Shown here piece by piece: positions 34,269 to 46,674 of a stretch of 64,000 nt of DNA. Source of the stretch: Sphingomonas lenta (GTDB lineage Bacteria; Pseudomonadota; Alphaproteobacteria; Sphingomonadales; Sphingomonadaceae). Under the pieces are notes generated by a model, which saw nothing but the letters and a program-made list of their open reading frames with translations, ran no database searches and had not been told where the DNA came from. Position numbers and translations under genes: made by a program. The stretch lies in contig NZ_NSLI01000003.1 of assembly GCF_002288825.1 (NCBI RefSeq), positions 62,001-126,000 on the forward strand. Reading direction: 5' to 3'. The stretch's first letter is position 1. The number at the start of each line of letters is the position of its first letter.

Positions 34269-35342
34269 ATGACCGACATCGAAACACTTCACGACCGTTT
34301 GCTCGCGGACACGGCCGACGCCGACACGCTCGACAAGCTCGAAGCCGTACGCGTGGGCGCGCTGGGCAAGCAGGGCAGCATCACCGCGCTCCTGAAGACG
34401 CTGGGCGGCATGACGCCGGAGCAGCGCCAGAGCGAGGGCCCGCGCATCCATGGGCTTCGCGAGGCGATCACCGCGGCGATCACCGGCCGCAAGGCGCGGC
34501 TGGAGCAGGACGCGCTCGACGCGCGGCTGGCGAGCGAGAAGCTCGACCTGACGCTCCCCGTGGACCTGCCGGCGCCCGGCACCGTCCACCCGGTGAGCCA
34601 AGTAATGGACGAGCTCGCCGAGATCTTCGCCGACCTCGGTTTCGCCGTCGCTACGGGTCCGGAGATCGAGGATGACTGGCACAACTTCTCCGCGCTCAAC
34701 ATCCCCGACACGCATCCCGCGCGGGCGATGCAGGACACCTTTTATCTGGCGGGCGAGCACGAGCCGCCTATGGTGCTCCGCACGCACACCAGCCCCGTGC
34801 AGATCAGGACGATGCTCGCGCAAAAGCCGCCGATCCGCGTCATCGCGCCGGGTCGCGTTTACCGTTCCGACTGGGACGCGACGCACACGCCCATGTTCCA
34901 CCAGGTCGAGGGGCTGGTGATCGACAAGGGAATCACGCTCGGCCACCTCAAATGGACGCTGGAGACGTTCCTGCGCGCCTTTTTCGAGCGCGACGACATC
35001 GTGCTGCGCCTGCGCCCGAGCTACTTTCCCTTCACCGAGCCCTCGGCGGAGGTCGATGTCGGCTACACGATGCGGAACGGCCGCCGCGTGCTCGGCGGGT
35101 CGGAGGGATGGATGGAGCTGCTCGGCTCCGGCATGGTCCATCCGCGCGTTATCGAGGCGTGCGGGCTCGATCCGAACGAGTGGCAGGGCTTCGCGTTCGG
35201 CGTCGGCGTCGACCGTCTGGCAATGCTCAAATACGGCATGGACGACCTCAGGCCGTTCTTCGAGAGCGACGTGCGCTGGCTCAAGCATTACGGCTTCAGC
35301 GCGCTCGACGTGCCCACGCTGTCGGGAGGAGTGGGGGCATGA
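34269..35342 (+). CDS. pheS: Phenylalanyl-tRNA synthetase alpha subunit
   Basis: 357 residues. N-terminal coiled coil (to about 85), then a class II catalytic core with [78 protein letters not shown] and [16 protein letters not shown] (motifs 1-3). It activates Phe and charges tRNA-Phe as a heterotetramer with PheT. Overlaps pheT by ATGA. Confidence 0.96.
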   Translation: MTDIETLHDRLLADTADADTLDKLEAVRVGALGKQGSITALLKTLGGMTPEQRQSEGPRIHGLREAITAAITGRKARLEQDALDARLASEKLDLTLPVDLPAPGTVHPVSQVMDELAEIFADLGFAVATGPEIEDDWHNFSALNIPDTHPARAMQDTFYLAGEHEPPMVLRTHTSPVQIRTMLAQKPPIRVIAPGRVYRSDWDATHTPMFHQVEGLVIDKGITLGHLKWTLETFLRAFFERDDIVLRLRPSYFPFTEPSAEVDVGYTMRNGRRVLGGSEGWMELLGSGMVHPRVIEACGLDPNEWQGFAFGVGVDRLAMLKYGMDDLRPFFESDVRWLKHYGFSALDVPTLSGGVGA

Positions 35343-37768
35343 AGTTCACGCTGAGCTGGCTCAAGGAGCATCTAGAGACTAGCGCCTCGCTCGACGAGAT
35401 CGTCGACGCGCTGACCCGCGTCGGCCTCGAGGTCGAGGGCGTCGCTGATCCGGGCGCGAAACTCGGCGCGTTCCGCGTCGCGCGGGTGCTCACCGCCGAG
35501 CGCCACCCGCAGGCCGACAAGCTCCAGGTGCTCTCCGTCGACGCGGGCGACGGCCCCGTACAGGTCGTGTGCGGCGCGCCCAATGCGCGCGCCGGCATGC
35601 TGGGCGTGTTCGGCGCGCCGGGCGCGTACGTCCCCGGCTCCGACATCACGCTCAAGATCGCCGCGATCCGCGGGGTCGAGTCGAACGGCATGATGTGCTC
35701 CGAGCGCGAGCTGGAACTGGGCGAGGGTCACGACGGCATCATCGAGCTGCCCGCCGACGCGCCGGTGGGCACGTCTTTTCCCGACTATGCGGGGCTGAAC
35801 GATCCGGTGATCGACGTGTCGGTCACGCCCAACCGCCAGGACTGCATGGGCGTGCGCGGGATCGCGCGCGACCTCGCCGCGGCGGGGCTGGGCGCGCTTA
35901 AACCGTTCCACGTGAAACATATTCCGGGCGAGGATGTCGGCCCCGAGGTGCGGACCGACGACCCGGAAGGTTGTCCGGCCTTCTATGGGCAGGCGGTCTC
36001 GGGCGTTCGGAACGGCGACTCACCCGACTGGATGCGCCGCCGCCTCCTCGCGATCGGGCAGAAGCCGATCTCGGCGCTGGTCGACGTCACTAACTACGTC
36101 ATGATTGACCTCGGCCGTCCGCTGCACGTCTACGACCGCGCCAAGCTCCAGGGCGGGCTCGTCGCGCGGAAAGCGCGGGCAGGCGAGCAGGTCGTGGCGC
36201 TGAACGGCAAGACCTACACGCTCGGCGAAGGCATGACCGTCATCGCCGACGAGGCGGAGGTGCACGACATCGGCGGTATCATGGGCGGCGAGCATTCCGG
36301 CGTCAGCTCGGGCACCACCGACGTGCTGATCGAGTGCGCGTACTTCGACCCCGACCACATCGCGCGCACCGGCCAGAAGCTCGGTCTGACCAGCGACGCG
36401 CGCCAGCGGTTCGAGCGCGGTGTCGACCCGGCGTTCCTCGACGACGGGCTCGCGCACGCGACCGCGCTGGTGCTGGAGATCTGCGGCGGCACGGCGTCCG
36501 AGGTCACGCGCGCGGGCGAGCCGCCGCTGGAGCCGCGCGTGATTCGCTACGACCCGCGGCTGTGCGACAGCTTGGGCGGGCTGCACGTGCCGCCCGAGCG
36601 ACAGGCGCGCATCCTGCTATCGCTTGGCTTCAAGATGGGCGCGATCGACCACACCGACGCGTACAGCGACGCGCTGTTCGCGACCGTCGAGTCGCCCTGG
36701 CCCGTCACGGTGCCGACGTGGCGCCGCGACGTGGACGGCCCCGCCGACTTGGTCGAGGAGGTCATCCGCATTGAAGGCATTGACAAGGTGCCGAGCACCG
36801 CGCTGCCGCACCCGCCCGGTGTCGCCAAGCCGACCGCCACGCCCGAGCAGAAACTCGAGCGCCGCCTCCGCCGCGCCGCCGCCGCGCGCGGGCTCGACGA
36901 GGCGGTGACCTGGAGCTTCGTCTCCGGGGCGGAGGCCGCAGCCTTCGGCGGCGGCGCCTGGAGGATCGCCAACCCGATCAGCGAGGAACTCAAGGTGATG
37001 CGCCCCTCGCTGTTGCCGGGGTTGCTGAGCGCCGCGGCGCGCAATCTTCGGCAACTTCCAGGCGGCGGCGTGCGCCTGTTCGAGATCGGCCGCCGCTACC
37101 TCGCCGACGCGGAGCGCTCGACATTGGGCGTCGTGCTCGCCGGCGACCGCAGCCAACGCAACTGGCGCACGGGCAAGGCGACCGCCTACGACGCGTTCGA
37201 CGCCAAGGCCGAAGCGCTGGCGCTGCTGGCGCAAGCCGGCGCGCCCGTCGACAACCTGCAGGTCTTGCCTGTCCCGAGCACCGTCGAGGGAGGCGAGGCG
37301 GGCGACGCCTGGCATCCGGGCCAGTCGGGCACGCTCCGGCTCGGGCCGAAGACGGTGCTCGCCGCCTTCGGCATGCTCCACCCCAAGACGCTCAAAGCGT
37401 TCGACCTCACCGGTCCCATCGCCGCGGTCGAGCTGTACCTGGACGCAATTCCGGCCAAGCGCACGCAAGGTTTCGCGCGCCCAGCCTACGCGCCGCCCGC
37501 GCTCCAGCCGGTGCGACGCGATTTCGCGTTCCTCGTGCCCGCCGAGCTCGCGGCCGATGCGCTGGTGCGCGCGATCAAGGGCGCGGACAAGGCGAACATC
37601 GTCTCAGCCCGCGTGTTCGACTTGTTTGAGAAGGACGGCGAGAAGTCGGTTGCGGTCGAGGTCGTGCTGCAACCGGGCGAGAAGAGCTTCACCGACGCCG
37701 ACCTCAAAGCGGTGAGCGACAGGGTCGTCGCCGCGGCCGCCAAGCTGGGAGCAAGCTTACGTGGCTAG
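35339..37768 (+). CDS. pheT: Phenylalanyl-tRNA synthetase beta subunit
   Basis: 809 residues. Domains in order: tRNA-binding OB fold (about 40-150, [17 protein letters not shown]), B3/4 editing domain (about 210-380), B5 domain, the catalytic-like core ([31 protein letters not shown]) and a C-terminal FDX-ACB domain (about 715-809, [23 protein letters not shown]). The open frame upstream of 35339 is a pheS shadow. The stop overlaps the next gene's GTG start. Confidence 0.95.
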   Translation: MKFTLSWLKEHLETSASLDEIVDALTRVGLEVEGVADPGAKLGAFRVARVLTAERHPQADKLQVLSVDAGDGPVQVVCGAPNARAGMLGVFGAPGAYVPGSDITLKIAAIRGVESNGMMCSERELELGEGHDGIIELPADAPVGTSFPDYAGLNDPVIDVSVTPNRQDCMGVRGIARDLAAAGLGALKPFHVKHIPGEDVGPEVRTDDPEGCPAFYGQAVSGVRNGDSPDWMRRRLLAIGQKPISALVDVTNYVMIDLGRPLHVYDRAKLQGGLVARKARAGEQVVALNGKTYTLGEGMTVIADEAEVHDIGGIMGGEHSGVSSGTTDVLIECAYFDPDHIARTGQKLGLTSDARQRFERGVDPAFLDDGLAHATALVLEICGGTASEVTRAGEPPLEPRVIRYDPRLCDSLGGLHVPPERQARILLSLGFKMGAIDHTDAYSDALFATVESPWPVTVPTWRRDVDGPADLVEEVIRIEGIDKVPSTALPHPPGVAKPTATPEQKLERRLRRAAAARGLDEAVTWSFVSGAEAAAFGGGAWRIANPISEELKVMRPSLLPGLLSAAARNLRQLPGGGVRLFEIGRRYLADAERSTLGVVLAGDRSQRNWRTGKATAYDAFDAKAEALALLAQAGAPVDNLQVLPVPSTVEGGEAGDAWHPGQSGTLRLGPKTVLAAFGMLHPKTLKAFDLTGPIAAVELYLDAIPAKRTQGFARPAYAPPALQPVRRDFAFLVPAELAADALVRAIKGADKANIVSARVFDLFEKDGEKSVAVEVVLQPGEKSFTDADLKAVSDRVVAAAAKLGASLRG

Positions 37769-38639
37769 CCGTGAGATGGTGCGCATCGGGAACGGCCGAC
37801 TCTCGGCCGCGATCAACCCGTTCGGCGCCGAGCTGAGCCATCTGGAGGATGCGGGCGGGCTCGAGCTGATGACCGACGCCGACCCGGCCTTCTGGACGGG
37901 GCGCGCGCCGCTCCTGTTTCCGATCGTCGGTCGCGTCCACGGTGACGCGATCCGGGTGGATGGCCGCGATTATCCGATGCCCAAACATGGGATCGCGCGC
38001 CGCTTGCTGTTCGAGGTCGCGCACGCGGGCGACACCGAGGCGCTGTTCGTGCTCGCCGACTCGGAGGAGACGCGGGTCGCTTACCCCTTCGCCTTTCGGC
38101 TGGAGGTCGGCTTCCGTCTCGACGGCGCGACGCTCGTGACCGAGGTGCAGATCGCGAACCCGGGCGAGCTCGATCTGCCCGTGCAGTTCGGCTTCCACCC
38201 CGCCTTCGCCTGGCCGCTTCCGTACGGCCGCCATCGCGCCGAGCACCGGATGCTGTTCGAGGCGGAGGAGACGCCCCTGCTCCGCGGCGTCACCCCCGAC
38301 GGCTTCCTCACCGACCCCGAGCGGCCGAGCCCCGTGCAGGGCCGCGAGCTCAAGCTGGCCGACCACCTGTTCGAACACGACGCGCTCGTCTGGGACCCGG
38401 TCCGCTCCAAGCGGCTCTGCTACGGCGCGCCCGACGGTCCGCAGCTCGACATCGCCTTCGACGCGCCGCAGCTGGGCGTCTGGACGCTGCCCGGCGCGCG
38501 TTACGTCTGCGTCGAGCCCTGGCACGGCCATGCCGACCCGGAAGGCTTCGCGGGCGAGTTCCGCGACAAGCCGGGCGTGTTCACCGTCCCGCCCGGCGGC
38601 GAATGGCGCACCGCGATGAGCGTGACGCTGGTCGTCTGA
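37761..38639 (+). CDS. Aldose 1-epimerase family protein
   Basis: 292 residues. A galactose-mutarotase-like fold with FGAELSHLEDAGGLELM, PKHGIARRLLFEV, FHPAFAWPLP and PGARYVCVEPWHGHADPEGF, where HG, the His of FHPAF and the Glu of VEPW are the conserved catalytic positions. It belongs to the YeaD/LacX-like branch; sugar substrate unknown. GTG 37761 overlaps the pheT stop by eight bases; ATG 37776 is an alternative. Confidence 0.85.
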   Translation: MASREMVRIGNGRLSAAINPFGAELSHLEDAGGLELMTDADPAFWTGRAPLLFPIVGRVHGDAIRVDGRDYPMPKHGIARRLLFEVAHAGDTEALFVLADSEETRVAYPFAFRLEVGFRLDGATLVTEVQIANPGELDLPVQFGFHPAFAWPLPYGRHRAEHRMLFEAEETPLLRGVTPDGFLTDPERPSPVQGRELKLADHLFEHDALVWDPVRSKRLCYGAPDGPQLDIAFDAPQLGVWTLPGARYVCVEPWHGHADPEGFAGEFRDKPGVFTVPPGGEWRTAMSVTLVV

Positions 38640-38660
38640 CGCCCTATATACACGCTTCCT

Positions 38661-38730
38661 CGTCACCCCGGCCCTGACCTGAGGTCCCGCTTCGCTGGTC
38701 GCGGAATCTCAGGTCAAGGCCGGGGTGACG
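38661..38730. repeat. Palindromic element F, 70 bp
   Basis: Ends cgtcaccccggccctgacct and aggtcaaggccggggtgacg, with gaggtcccg/cgcggaatctc near the centre. Short member of the cgtcat/cgtcacc superfamily, between the epimerase gene and prfC. Confidence 0.82.
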
Positions 38731-38752
38731 TTTAGTTTGTGCAGGACCCTCG

Positions 38753-40275
<1,523 letters not shown>

Positions 40276-40279
<4 letters not shown>

Positions 40280-41538
40280 TCGACCCACCCCCGCCTGAGC
40301 GGCCTGACCGCCAGCAGCATCAGCAGCGCCGCGACGAGGTAGAACCCCACGCACGCCACCGCGGCGTAGCGCAGCGCCTCGATGCCGTAAGTCGATTTGA
40401 GCGCGTCTGACAGCGAGCCCATCAGCAGCGGCCCGACGCCCAGGCCAATCAGGTTGTTGATGAGCAGGAACGATGCGGAGGCCGTGGCCCTCTGGTGCTG
40501 GGGCACAAGGTGCTGGACCGCCGTCGTCACGGGCCCCAGCCACAGGATGTTCAAGCCGTTGGGGATGACCAGCAGCGCCCAGGCCAGCGTCAGCGACGGG
40601 CTGAGCAGGCCCGCCACGAACATGGGCGCGGTGACACCCCAAGCGATAGCGGGCAGCTTGGCGTACCAGCCCCGATCCGCCTGGCCCAGCCGATCCGCCA
40701 GGAACCCGCCCGCGACCACGCCCGCCACCCCGCCGACGAGCAGAAGCGAGCCGAAGAACTGGCCTGTCTCGATCAGGCCCAAGCCGAACGAGCGCTGCAG
40801 CACTGACGGCGTCCACAGCGCCAACCCGTAGCCGGTGAGCGACGAGAAGGACGCGGCGAACGCCATCAGCCAGAAGGCGGGCTTGCGCGCGAGCACCGGA
40901 AAGACCTCGAACAGCGCCGACAGTCTGACCGGCGAGCCCGTGCGGGGCAGGTCGCGCACCAGCCAGCGGAACACGGGGGCGAGCAGCAGTCCCGCCACCC
41001 CCATGACGATGAACGCCATGCGCCAGTCGACGAGCGAGGCGATATAGGCGCCGAACAGCGTGCCCGACGCCAAGCCGACGGGGACGCCCATCGAGTAGAT
41101 GCCCAGCGCCCGCGCGCGCCGCTCCGGTGGGAAATAGTCGGCGATCAGCGCGTATGACGGCGCGACGCCGCCCGCCTCGCCGACACCCACGCCCAGCCGG
41201 AACAGGAAGAGCTGCCAGTAATTGGCCGCGATCCCGCACAGCGCGGTGAACAGGCTCCATACCGCCAGCGACGCCGCCACCACCCCCGACCGGCTCGTCC
41301 GGTCGGCGAGCAGGGCGAGCGGCACGCCTAGGAACGAGTAGAGCAATGCAAAGGCGAGCCCGCCGACCGCGCCGAACTGCGCGTCGGTGAGCCCGAGATC
41401 CGCCTTGATCGGCCCCGCCAGGATGCCGAGCATCTGCCGGTCGAGGAAGTTGAAGATGTAGACGAGGAGCAGCATGCCCAGGACGAGGTTGGGGTTCTGC
41501 CCGGCCGGCGCGGCTCCTCGCGCATTGGCTTGAGTCAT
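40276..41538 (-). CDS. MFS transporter, Spinster type
   Basis: 420 residues with 12 hydrophobic segments. NFLDRQMLGILAGPIKADLGLTD and LLADRTSRSGVVAASLAVWSLFTALCG are typical of the Spinster-like MFS group common in sphingomonads. PPERRARALGIYSMGVPVG is the loop motif. Substrate unknown. The ribosome site GGGGGAG precedes ATG 41538; an earlier ATG (41556) sits in a palindromic element and is less likely. It lies next to the TonB receptor and points the same way. Confidence 0.87.
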
Positions 41539-41550
41539 CTGTATCTCCCC

Positions 41551-41655
41551 CGTCATGCCAGGCTCGACCCGGCATCCACGCGCGTCCGCTTGTTCGGGAT
41601 CGCCTTCCCGAACAGAAGCGCCGCGCGTGGACCCCGGGTCAAGCCCGGGGTGACG
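41551..41655. repeat. Palindromic element G, 105 bp
   Basis: Ends cgtcatgccaggctcgaccc and gggtcaagcccggggtgacg; the middle has gttcggga/tcccgaac and acgcgcg/cgcgcgt pairs. Lies between the MFS and TonB receptor genes, both transcribed leftward, and may separate their transcripts. Confidence 0.85.
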
Positions 41656-41686
41656 AAAAGTTGAAACGGTGGCGGCCCGCTTCCGC

Positions 41687-44098
41687 TCAGAACTTCGCGG
41701 TCAGCGTCGCGAACACCTGGCGCGGGTTGCCGTAATAGGCGGTGAGCACGCCTTCCGCGCCCAGCGTCGGGATCAACCGCCCTTGCGCGTTGCGCAGGAA
41801 GTCGCCCGTGTCCGGGTTTTGCGCCAGGAAATTGTAGCCCGACACGATATACTCCTTGTCGAGTAGGTTGCGGCCGTGCACGCCGAGCGAGAAACGGTCG
41901 TCGATGTTCCAGACGACGTTCGCGTCGAGCAATCCGAACGCCGGCTGATCGAGGCCCGGCGTGCGCAGCTCGAACTGCTGCGTGAAGCTGCGGTAAGAGA
42001 GCGTCACGCTGGCGTCGACCGATCCCGCCCCGACCGGGACCGAGTAGCCGAGCGTCTCGGAGAAGGTGAACTCCGGCGTGTTCTGGATGCGGCGGCGGTT
42101 CGCCACGTCGATGCCGCGCGCGTCGATGAACCGGCGGTACTCGGCGTCCAGATAGCTGAACGAGCCCGCGAAGGTGACGCGGTCGCCCGCACCCGCCACG
42201 TCCTCGAACAGCGTGGCGCTGACCTCCGCCTCGAATCCGCGAATGCGCGCCTTGCCGGCGTTGGTGGTGATGCCGACGAACGTCTGCACGCCGTTCACCG
42301 TCTGCCCGACCGATCCGGGCACCTGCACGTTCGTGTAATCGGACTGGAAGGCGGCGAGCGCCAGGTTGACCCGCCGGTCGAGGAGCGACGCCTTGTAGCC
42401 GACCTCATAGGCGTCGACGCGTTCGGGGTCGAAGCTCAGGAACTCGAAGATGTCCGCCCGGTCGCCCTGCGCGCCGTTGCGGCCGTTGCGGTTCAGGTCG
42501 GGCGCGGCGGTGCCGACGCCGCGCGGGTCGAAGCCGCCGCCTTTGAAGCCTTGGCTGTAGCTCGCGTAGAAATTGTGGTCGGGCGTGGGCTTGAAGTTGA
42601 CGCTCGCGCGCGGCGTGAACTCGCTGAAATCGGCCGAGCCGCGGAAATCCGTCTGCCGCACGATGGGCGCGGTCGTGCCGCCGAACGCGGGCGACGGCCC
42701 CAGATACACGTTGCGCACCACCTGCGAGGTGCGCGTGTCCCAGGTGTAGCGGCCGCCCACCGAGACGCTGAACTGCGGGCTCAGGTCGTAGGTGAAGTCG
42801 CCGAACACGGCGTAGGTGTCCGTCTTGACATTGCCCGAGGTGAGCGCGGTCAACCGGTTGGGCAGCCGCACGTCGAATACGGTGCGCGCGCGGGCGTCGA
42901 GGTAATAGAAGCCGACGAGCCCGTTAAAGCCGCCGAAGTCGACCAGCGCCTGCAGCTCCTGGCTGAACTGCTCGTTGTTGTAGAAGGCCGGCACGTCGAC
43001 GTCGACCGCGGGCAGCGCGTCGAAGTCGATCGGCGTCGCCGAGTCGTCCTTGCGGTAGCCGGTAATCGACCGGACGATGAGCCAATCGGCGGGCTTCATC
43101 TCCGCGAAGAGCGAGCCGCCATAGGCCTCGACCTCCTGGCGCGGGTCGAGGAGACCGCCGCGCGAGTCGAACACGTCATCCAGCACGGGAAACTGGAAAG
43201 GGGCGGCCAGGTCCGGGATGATGCGATGCCCGCCGCGCGGTTCGGACTCGTCCTTGGTGTAATCGCCCGACAGGCGCAGGAAGAACTCGTCGGACGGCTC
43301 GATCTGGAGCGTGCCGCGCGCCGCCCAGATGTCCCGATTGTAGTTCTCGCGCCCCGTGGTGAGGTTGTCGCCGAACCCGCCGCGCGACAGCCTGGCGCCC
43401 GCCACGCCGACCTTGACCGTGCCGTCGCCGATCGGCGTCGACGCGCTCACCACGAGGTCGGCCTGATCATAGGTGCCGTAGGAGGCGCGCACCCGCGCCG
43501 TCGGCTCGTCGCCCAAGCGGCGGGTGACGTACTTGACCGCGCCGCCGATGGTGTTGCGGCCGTAGAGCGTGCCCTGCGGCCCGCGCAGCACCTCGATCCG
43601 CTCCACGTCGTAGATGTCGAGCACCGCCGCCTGTGGACGGTTGAGGTAGACGTCGTCCAGGTAGATGCCGACGCCCCCCTCGAACCCGGCGACCGGATCC
43701 TGCTGCCCGACGCCGCGGATGAAGGCGGTGAGCGTGTTGTTGGTGCCGCGCGAGACCTCCAGGGTGACGGATGGGGTCACGTTGGCGATGTCGGTGATGT
43801 CCAGGAAGCCCTGCGCCTCGAGCTGCGCGCCGGTGAAGGCCGACACCGCGATCGGCACGTCGAGCAGCGACTCCTCGCGACGGCGGGCGGTGACGACGAT
43901 GTCGGCGACGTTGCGCTCGCCCGCCGCGCCCTCCTCGGTCGCGACATTGTTATCCGACTGCGCCTGCGTCGATTCGGATGCGGGGTTCACGTCCTGCGCG
44001 CCCGGCGCGCCGGTCCCGCCGCTGCTCTGCGCGAAAGCCGGAGCGGCGAGAAGCGCCGCGACCGCGGCCCCGAGTTGCAGATACGCCCGCGCCTTCAT
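41687..44098 (-). CDS. TonB-dependent outer membrane receptor
   Basis: 803 residues. Signal peptide MKARAYLQLGAAVAALLAAPAFAQ, a short low-complexity stretch, the TonB-box region near VADIVVTARRREESLLDVP, a plug domain (about 65-175, with VERIEVLRGPQGTLYGRNTIGGAVKYVTRR) and a 22-strand barrel ending RQVFATLTAKF with terminal Phe. The IVVTARRREE box and the lack of an iron-regulator site suggest uptake of a carbon compound rather than iron (inference). Adjacent MFS and TetR genes support a dedicated uptake group. Confidence 0.93.
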   Translation of the reverse strand: MKARAYLQLGAAVAALLAAPAFAQSSGGTGAPGAQDVNPASESTQAQSDNNVATEEGAAGERNVADIVVTARRREESLLDVPIAVSAFTGAQLEAQGFLDITDIANVTPSVTLEVSRGTNNTLTAFIRGVGQQDPVAGFEGGVGIYLDDVYLNRPQAAVLDIYDVERIEVLRGPQGTLYGRNTIGGAVKYVTRRLGDEPTARVRASYGTYDQADLVVSASTPIGDGTVKVGVAGARLSRGGFGDNLTTGRENYNRDIWAARGTLQIEPSDEFFLRLSGDYTKDESEPRGGHRIIPDLAAPFQFPVLDDVFDSRGGLLDPRQEVEAYGGSLFAEMKPADWLIVRSITGYRKDDSATPIDFDALPAVDVDVPAFYNNEQFSQELQALVDFGGFNGLVGFYYLDARARTVFDVRLPNRLTALTSGNVKTDTYAVFGDFTYDLSPQFSVSVGGRYTWDTRTSQVVRNVYLGPSPAFGGTTAPIVRQTDFRGSADFSEFTPRASVNFKPTPDHNFYASYSQGFKGGGFDPRGVGTAAPDLNRNGRNGAQGDRADIFEFLSFDPERVDAYEVGYKASLLDRRVNLALAAFQSDYTNVQVPGSVGQTVNGVQTFVGITTNAGKARIRGFEAEVSATLFEDVAGAGDRVTFAGSFSYLDAEYRRFIDARGIDVANRRRIQNTPEFTFSETLGYSVPVGAGSVDASVTLSYRSFTQQFELRTPGLDQPAFGLLDANVVWNIDDRFSLGVHGRNLLDKEYIVSGYNFLAQNPDTGDFLRNAQGRLIPTLGAEGVLTAYYGNPRQVFATLTAKF

Positions 44099-44193
44099 GG
44101 CTTTTCCTCCCTGTGTCGACCCGCTTGCCTGCGGTTTCGTCCTGATCTACTGAAAGGTGAACCAGGTTTCAACTCTGGTCAATAGGAGGGGCG

Positions 44194-44829
44194 ATGGCGG
44201 AAACGATTGCGGCCGCCGCCGCGGGCGACACGGACGCCATTAAAGGTGATCGGGAACCGCGGACCGAGCGGGGCCGGCGCACGCGCCGCGCCATCCTGGA
44301 CGCGGCCGCCGCCGAGTTCGGCGAGCGCGGCTTCCACGACGCATCGATCAGCGGGATCACGCGCCGCGCCGGCGTCGCGCTGGGCAGCTTCTATACCTAC
44401 TTCGATTCGAAGGACGTGGTGTTCCGCGCGCTGGTGCGCGACCTGTCGGCGCAGGTGCGCGAGCATGTCGCCCCCGCCATCCGCGCCGCGCCCGACGGCA
44501 TCGCCGCCGAGCGCGCGGGGCTCGAACGGTTCCTGCGGTTCGTGCGCGAGCACAAGGAGATCTACCGCATCATCGACGAGTCGGAGTTCGTCGACTCAGA
44601 GTCGTTCCGCCTCCACTACCAGTCGACGGCCGACCGGATCGCGCAACGCCTCGCCGCCGGCGTCGCCCGCGGCAACTTCCGCGCGGACGTGTCGGAGGTC
44701 CACGCCTGGGCGATCATGGGGATGAACGTGTTCTTGGGGCTCCGCTTCGGCGTGTGGAGCGAGGACCAGGACCCCGACGCGATCGCCGACGCGGTGGCGG
44801 AATTCCTGCGGCGCGGGCTGGCGCGCTGA
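44194..44829 (+). CDS. TetR family transcriptional regulator
   Basis: 211 residues. The N-terminal helix-turn-helix is RRAILDAAAAEFGERGFHDASISGITRRAGVALGSFYTYFDSKDVVFRAL. The C-terminal ligand domain is unassigned. Ribosome site AGGAGGGG before ATG 44194. Divergent from the TonB receptor with a 95-base gap holding AACCAGgtttcaactCTGGTC-like half sites, so it probably controls that receptor. Confidence 0.9.
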   Translation: MAETIAAAAAGDTDAIKGDREPRTERGRRTRRAILDAAAAEFGERGFHDASISGITRRAGVALGSFYTYFDSKDVVFRALVRDLSAQVREHVAPAIRAAPDGIAAERAGLERFLRFVREHKEIYRIIDESEFVDSESFRLHYQSTADRIAQRLAAGVARGNFRADVSEVHAWAIMGMNVFLGLRFGVWSEDQDPDAIADAVAEFLRRGLAR

Positions 44830-44839
44830 GAGGGCGCCC

Positions 44840-45190
44840 TCAGTCGTCCGACAGCGCCGCCGCCAGTCGGTCGCGCACGATGCGTACCCGCGTCAGCAAG
44901 TCGGACGAGCTCTGCTGCGGCGCCGCCTCCTCGCCGCCGCCCTCGCGCGCCAGCAGCTGCTGCACGCCCCTGACGGTATAGCCTTCCCTGTTGAGCAACC
45001 GGTCGATGCGCTTGGCGAGCGCCACGTCCTCCGGCCGGTAATAGCGCCGGTTTCCCGCGCGCTGGAGCGGCTTCAGCTGCGGAAAGCGCGTCTCCCAGTA
45101 GCGCAGGACGTGCTGCGGCAGGCCGAGCTCGCGCGAGAGCTCGCCGATCGTGCGGAACGCGCCCGCCGCTTTTGCGGGCGGCTCGGTCAT
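44840..45190 (-). CDS. MerR family transcriptional regulator
   Basis: 116 residues. [51 protein letters not shown] is the MerR winged helix; the dimer helix is short and the tail polar, without metal-binding Cys. This small MerR type is found after ihfA and fabH in many alphaproteobacteria. It lies downstream of ihfA on the same strand, separated by strong hairpins. Confidence 0.9.
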   Translation of the reverse strand: MTEPPAKAAGAFRTIGELSRELGLPQHVLRYWETRFPQLKPLQRAGNRRYYRPEDVALAKRIDRLLNREGYTVRGVQQLLAREGGGEEAAPQQSSSDLLTRVRIVRDRLAAALSDD

Positions 45191-45194
45191 AATA

Positions 45195-45298
45195 CGGCCT
45201 CAGCGACGCTGAGGCCGCGCGGCACCGGCCCGCTCCCCCACCCGGCCACCCATTCGGTGTATGATGTGGGTAGTCGGGTGGGGGAGCGGGCCGGCGCC
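45195..45298. repeat. Two strong hairpins between ihfA and merR
   Basis: First, an 11-bp stem cggcctcagcg/cgctgaggccg with a one-base centre at about 45195-45217. Second, a perfect 20-bp inverted repeat: ccggcccgctcccccacccg at 45225-45244 and its complement at 45275-45294, extending by four more pairs after one mismatch. The loop of about 30 bases has ACCCA/TGGGT. No T-run follows. It may separate ihfA from merR transcripts or protect mRNA ends. Confidence 0.75.
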
Positions 45299-45325
45299 GC
45301 ATCCGGCGTGAGCCGGATCAAAACG

Positions 45326-45625
45326 TCAACTCGCGGCGGCAATGCGCTCGCGCATCATCTGGCTCGCGCGGAAGGTCAGCACGCGCCGCGGCGCGATCGG
45401 CACCTCGACGCCCGTCTTGGGATTGCGGCCGACGCGCTCGCCCTTGTCGCGCAGCACGAAGGTGCCGAAGCCGGAGATCTTGACGTTCTCGCCCTTGGAC
45501 AGCGCCTCGCACATATGCGCCAGCACCTGCTCGACGATCTTGGCCGAGTCGGCGCGCGACAGGCCGATCTCCTTGTGCAGCGCCTCGGCGAGGTCGGCGC
45601 GGGTCAACGTCCCTGCTGGTTCCAC
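45326..45625 (-). CDS. ihfA: Integration host factor alpha subunit
   Basis: 99 residues. [61 protein letters not shown] (the DNA-intercalating Pro in RNPKTG) and [16 protein letters not shown] are IHF-alpha. It bends DNA as a dimer with IHF-beta. The GTG at 45625 gives the usual length. It is downstream of plsX and fabH, as in many alphaproteobacteria. Confidence 0.94.
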   Translation of the reverse strand: MEPAGTLTRADLAEALHKEIGLSRADSAKIVEQVLAHMCEALSKGENVKISGFGTFVLRDKGERVGRNPKTGVEVPIAPRRVLTFRASQMMRERIAAAS

Positions 45626-45705
45626 AGATTATTCCCTTCCCCTGTCGGGCCGGAGCCTACACGCGAAAGCGGGCGATCGGAAGGGCTTGGGCGTCAGTTC
45701 AGGTA

Positions 45706-46674
45706 TCAGAACCGAACAACCGCCGCGCCCCAGGTGAAGCCGCCGCCCATCGCCTCCAGCACGACGAGGTGCCCCGGCTTGATCCGCCCGTCGCGCACCG
45801 CCTCGTCCAGCGCCAGCGGCACGGAGGCTGCCGACGTGTTGGCGTGCCGGTCGACGGTGACGACGACCTTCTCGGGCGCCAGCCCCAGCTTCTTGGCGGT
45901 GGCGTCCAGGATCCGCGCGTTCGCCTGGTGCGGCACGACCCAGTCGACCGCGTTGGGCGCGAGGCCCGCGAGCGTCAGCGACTCGGTCATGACGGCGGAG
46001 AGGTTGGTCACCGCGTGGCGGAACACCTCGCGCCCCTTCATCCGGAGCTTGCCCACCGTGCCCGTGGTCGAAGGCCCGCCGTCGACGTAGAGCAGCTCGT
46101 TGTAGCGCCCGTCGGCGTGGAGCTTCGCCGCCAGCACGCCGCGGTCGCCCGCTTCGGCCGGCTCGCGCGCTTCCATCACCATCGCGCCCGCACCGTCGCC
46201 GAACAGCACGCAGGTGGCGCGGTCCTCCCAGTCGAGGATGCGGCTGAACGTCTCCGCGCCGATCACCAGCGCGCGCGCGTGCGTGCCCGAACGCAGCATC
46301 GAGTCGGCGACCTGCACCGCGTAAAGAAAGCCCGAGCACACCGCCGCCACGTCGAACGCGACGCAGTCGAGGATGCCGAGCTCCGCCTGCACGATCGTCG
46401 CGGTGGCGGGAAAAGTCTGGTCGGGCGTCGCGGTGGCGAGCACGATCAGGTCGATGTCGGACGGCTCGAGCCCCGCCGCCTCGAGCGCGCGGCGCGACGC
46501 GTCCACCGCCAGCGAGGAGGTGGTCTCGCCGTCGCCTGCGATGTGGCGGAAGCGGATGCCGGTGCGCTCGACGATCCACTCGTCCGACGTCTCCACCGTC
46601 TCCGCCAGCTCGGCGTTCGACACGCGGCGCTTGGGGAGCGCGGAACCTGTGCCGGTGATGACCGAGCGCATCAT
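45706..46674 (-). CDS. fabH: 3-oxoacyl-ACP synthase III
   Basis: 322 residues. Catalytic Cys in [14 protein letters not shown], His in [11 protein letters not shown], Asn in [15 protein letters not shown], and the ending [16 protein letters not shown] mark FabH, which starts fatty acid synthesis from acetyl-CoA and malonyl-ACP. ATG 46674 overlaps the plsX stop (ATGA); a second ATG follows at once. Part of rpmF-plsX-fabH-ihfA. Confidence 0.95.
   Translation of the reverse strand: MMRSVITGTGSALPKRRVSNAELAETVETSDEWIVERTGIRFRHIAGDGETTSSLAVDASRRALEAAGLEPSDIDLIVLATATPDQTFPATATIVQAELGILDCVAFDVAAVCSGFLYAVQVADSMLRSGTHARALVIGAETFSRILDWEDRATCVLFGDGAGAMVMEAREPAEAGDRGVLAAKLHADGRYNELLYVDGGPSTTGTVGKLRMKGREVFRHAVTNLSAVMTESLTLAGLAPNAVDWVVPHQANARILDATAKKLGLAPEKVVVTVDRHANTSAASVPLALDEAVRDGRIKPGHLVVLEAMGGGFTWGAAVVRF

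Noticed and set aside
41876..44185. Long open frame (769 codons) on the plus strand opposite the TonB receptor gene
   Set aside because: It is the antisense shadow of a GC-rich gene: Arg/Ala/Val-rich, no motif, no ribosome site. The minus strand encodes a complete receptor.
44140..44190. TetR operator (TGAACCAG...CTGGTCA) as a separate feature
   Set aside because: The symmetry is imperfect by one base and has no family consensus to support it. It is mentioned only in the TetR entry.
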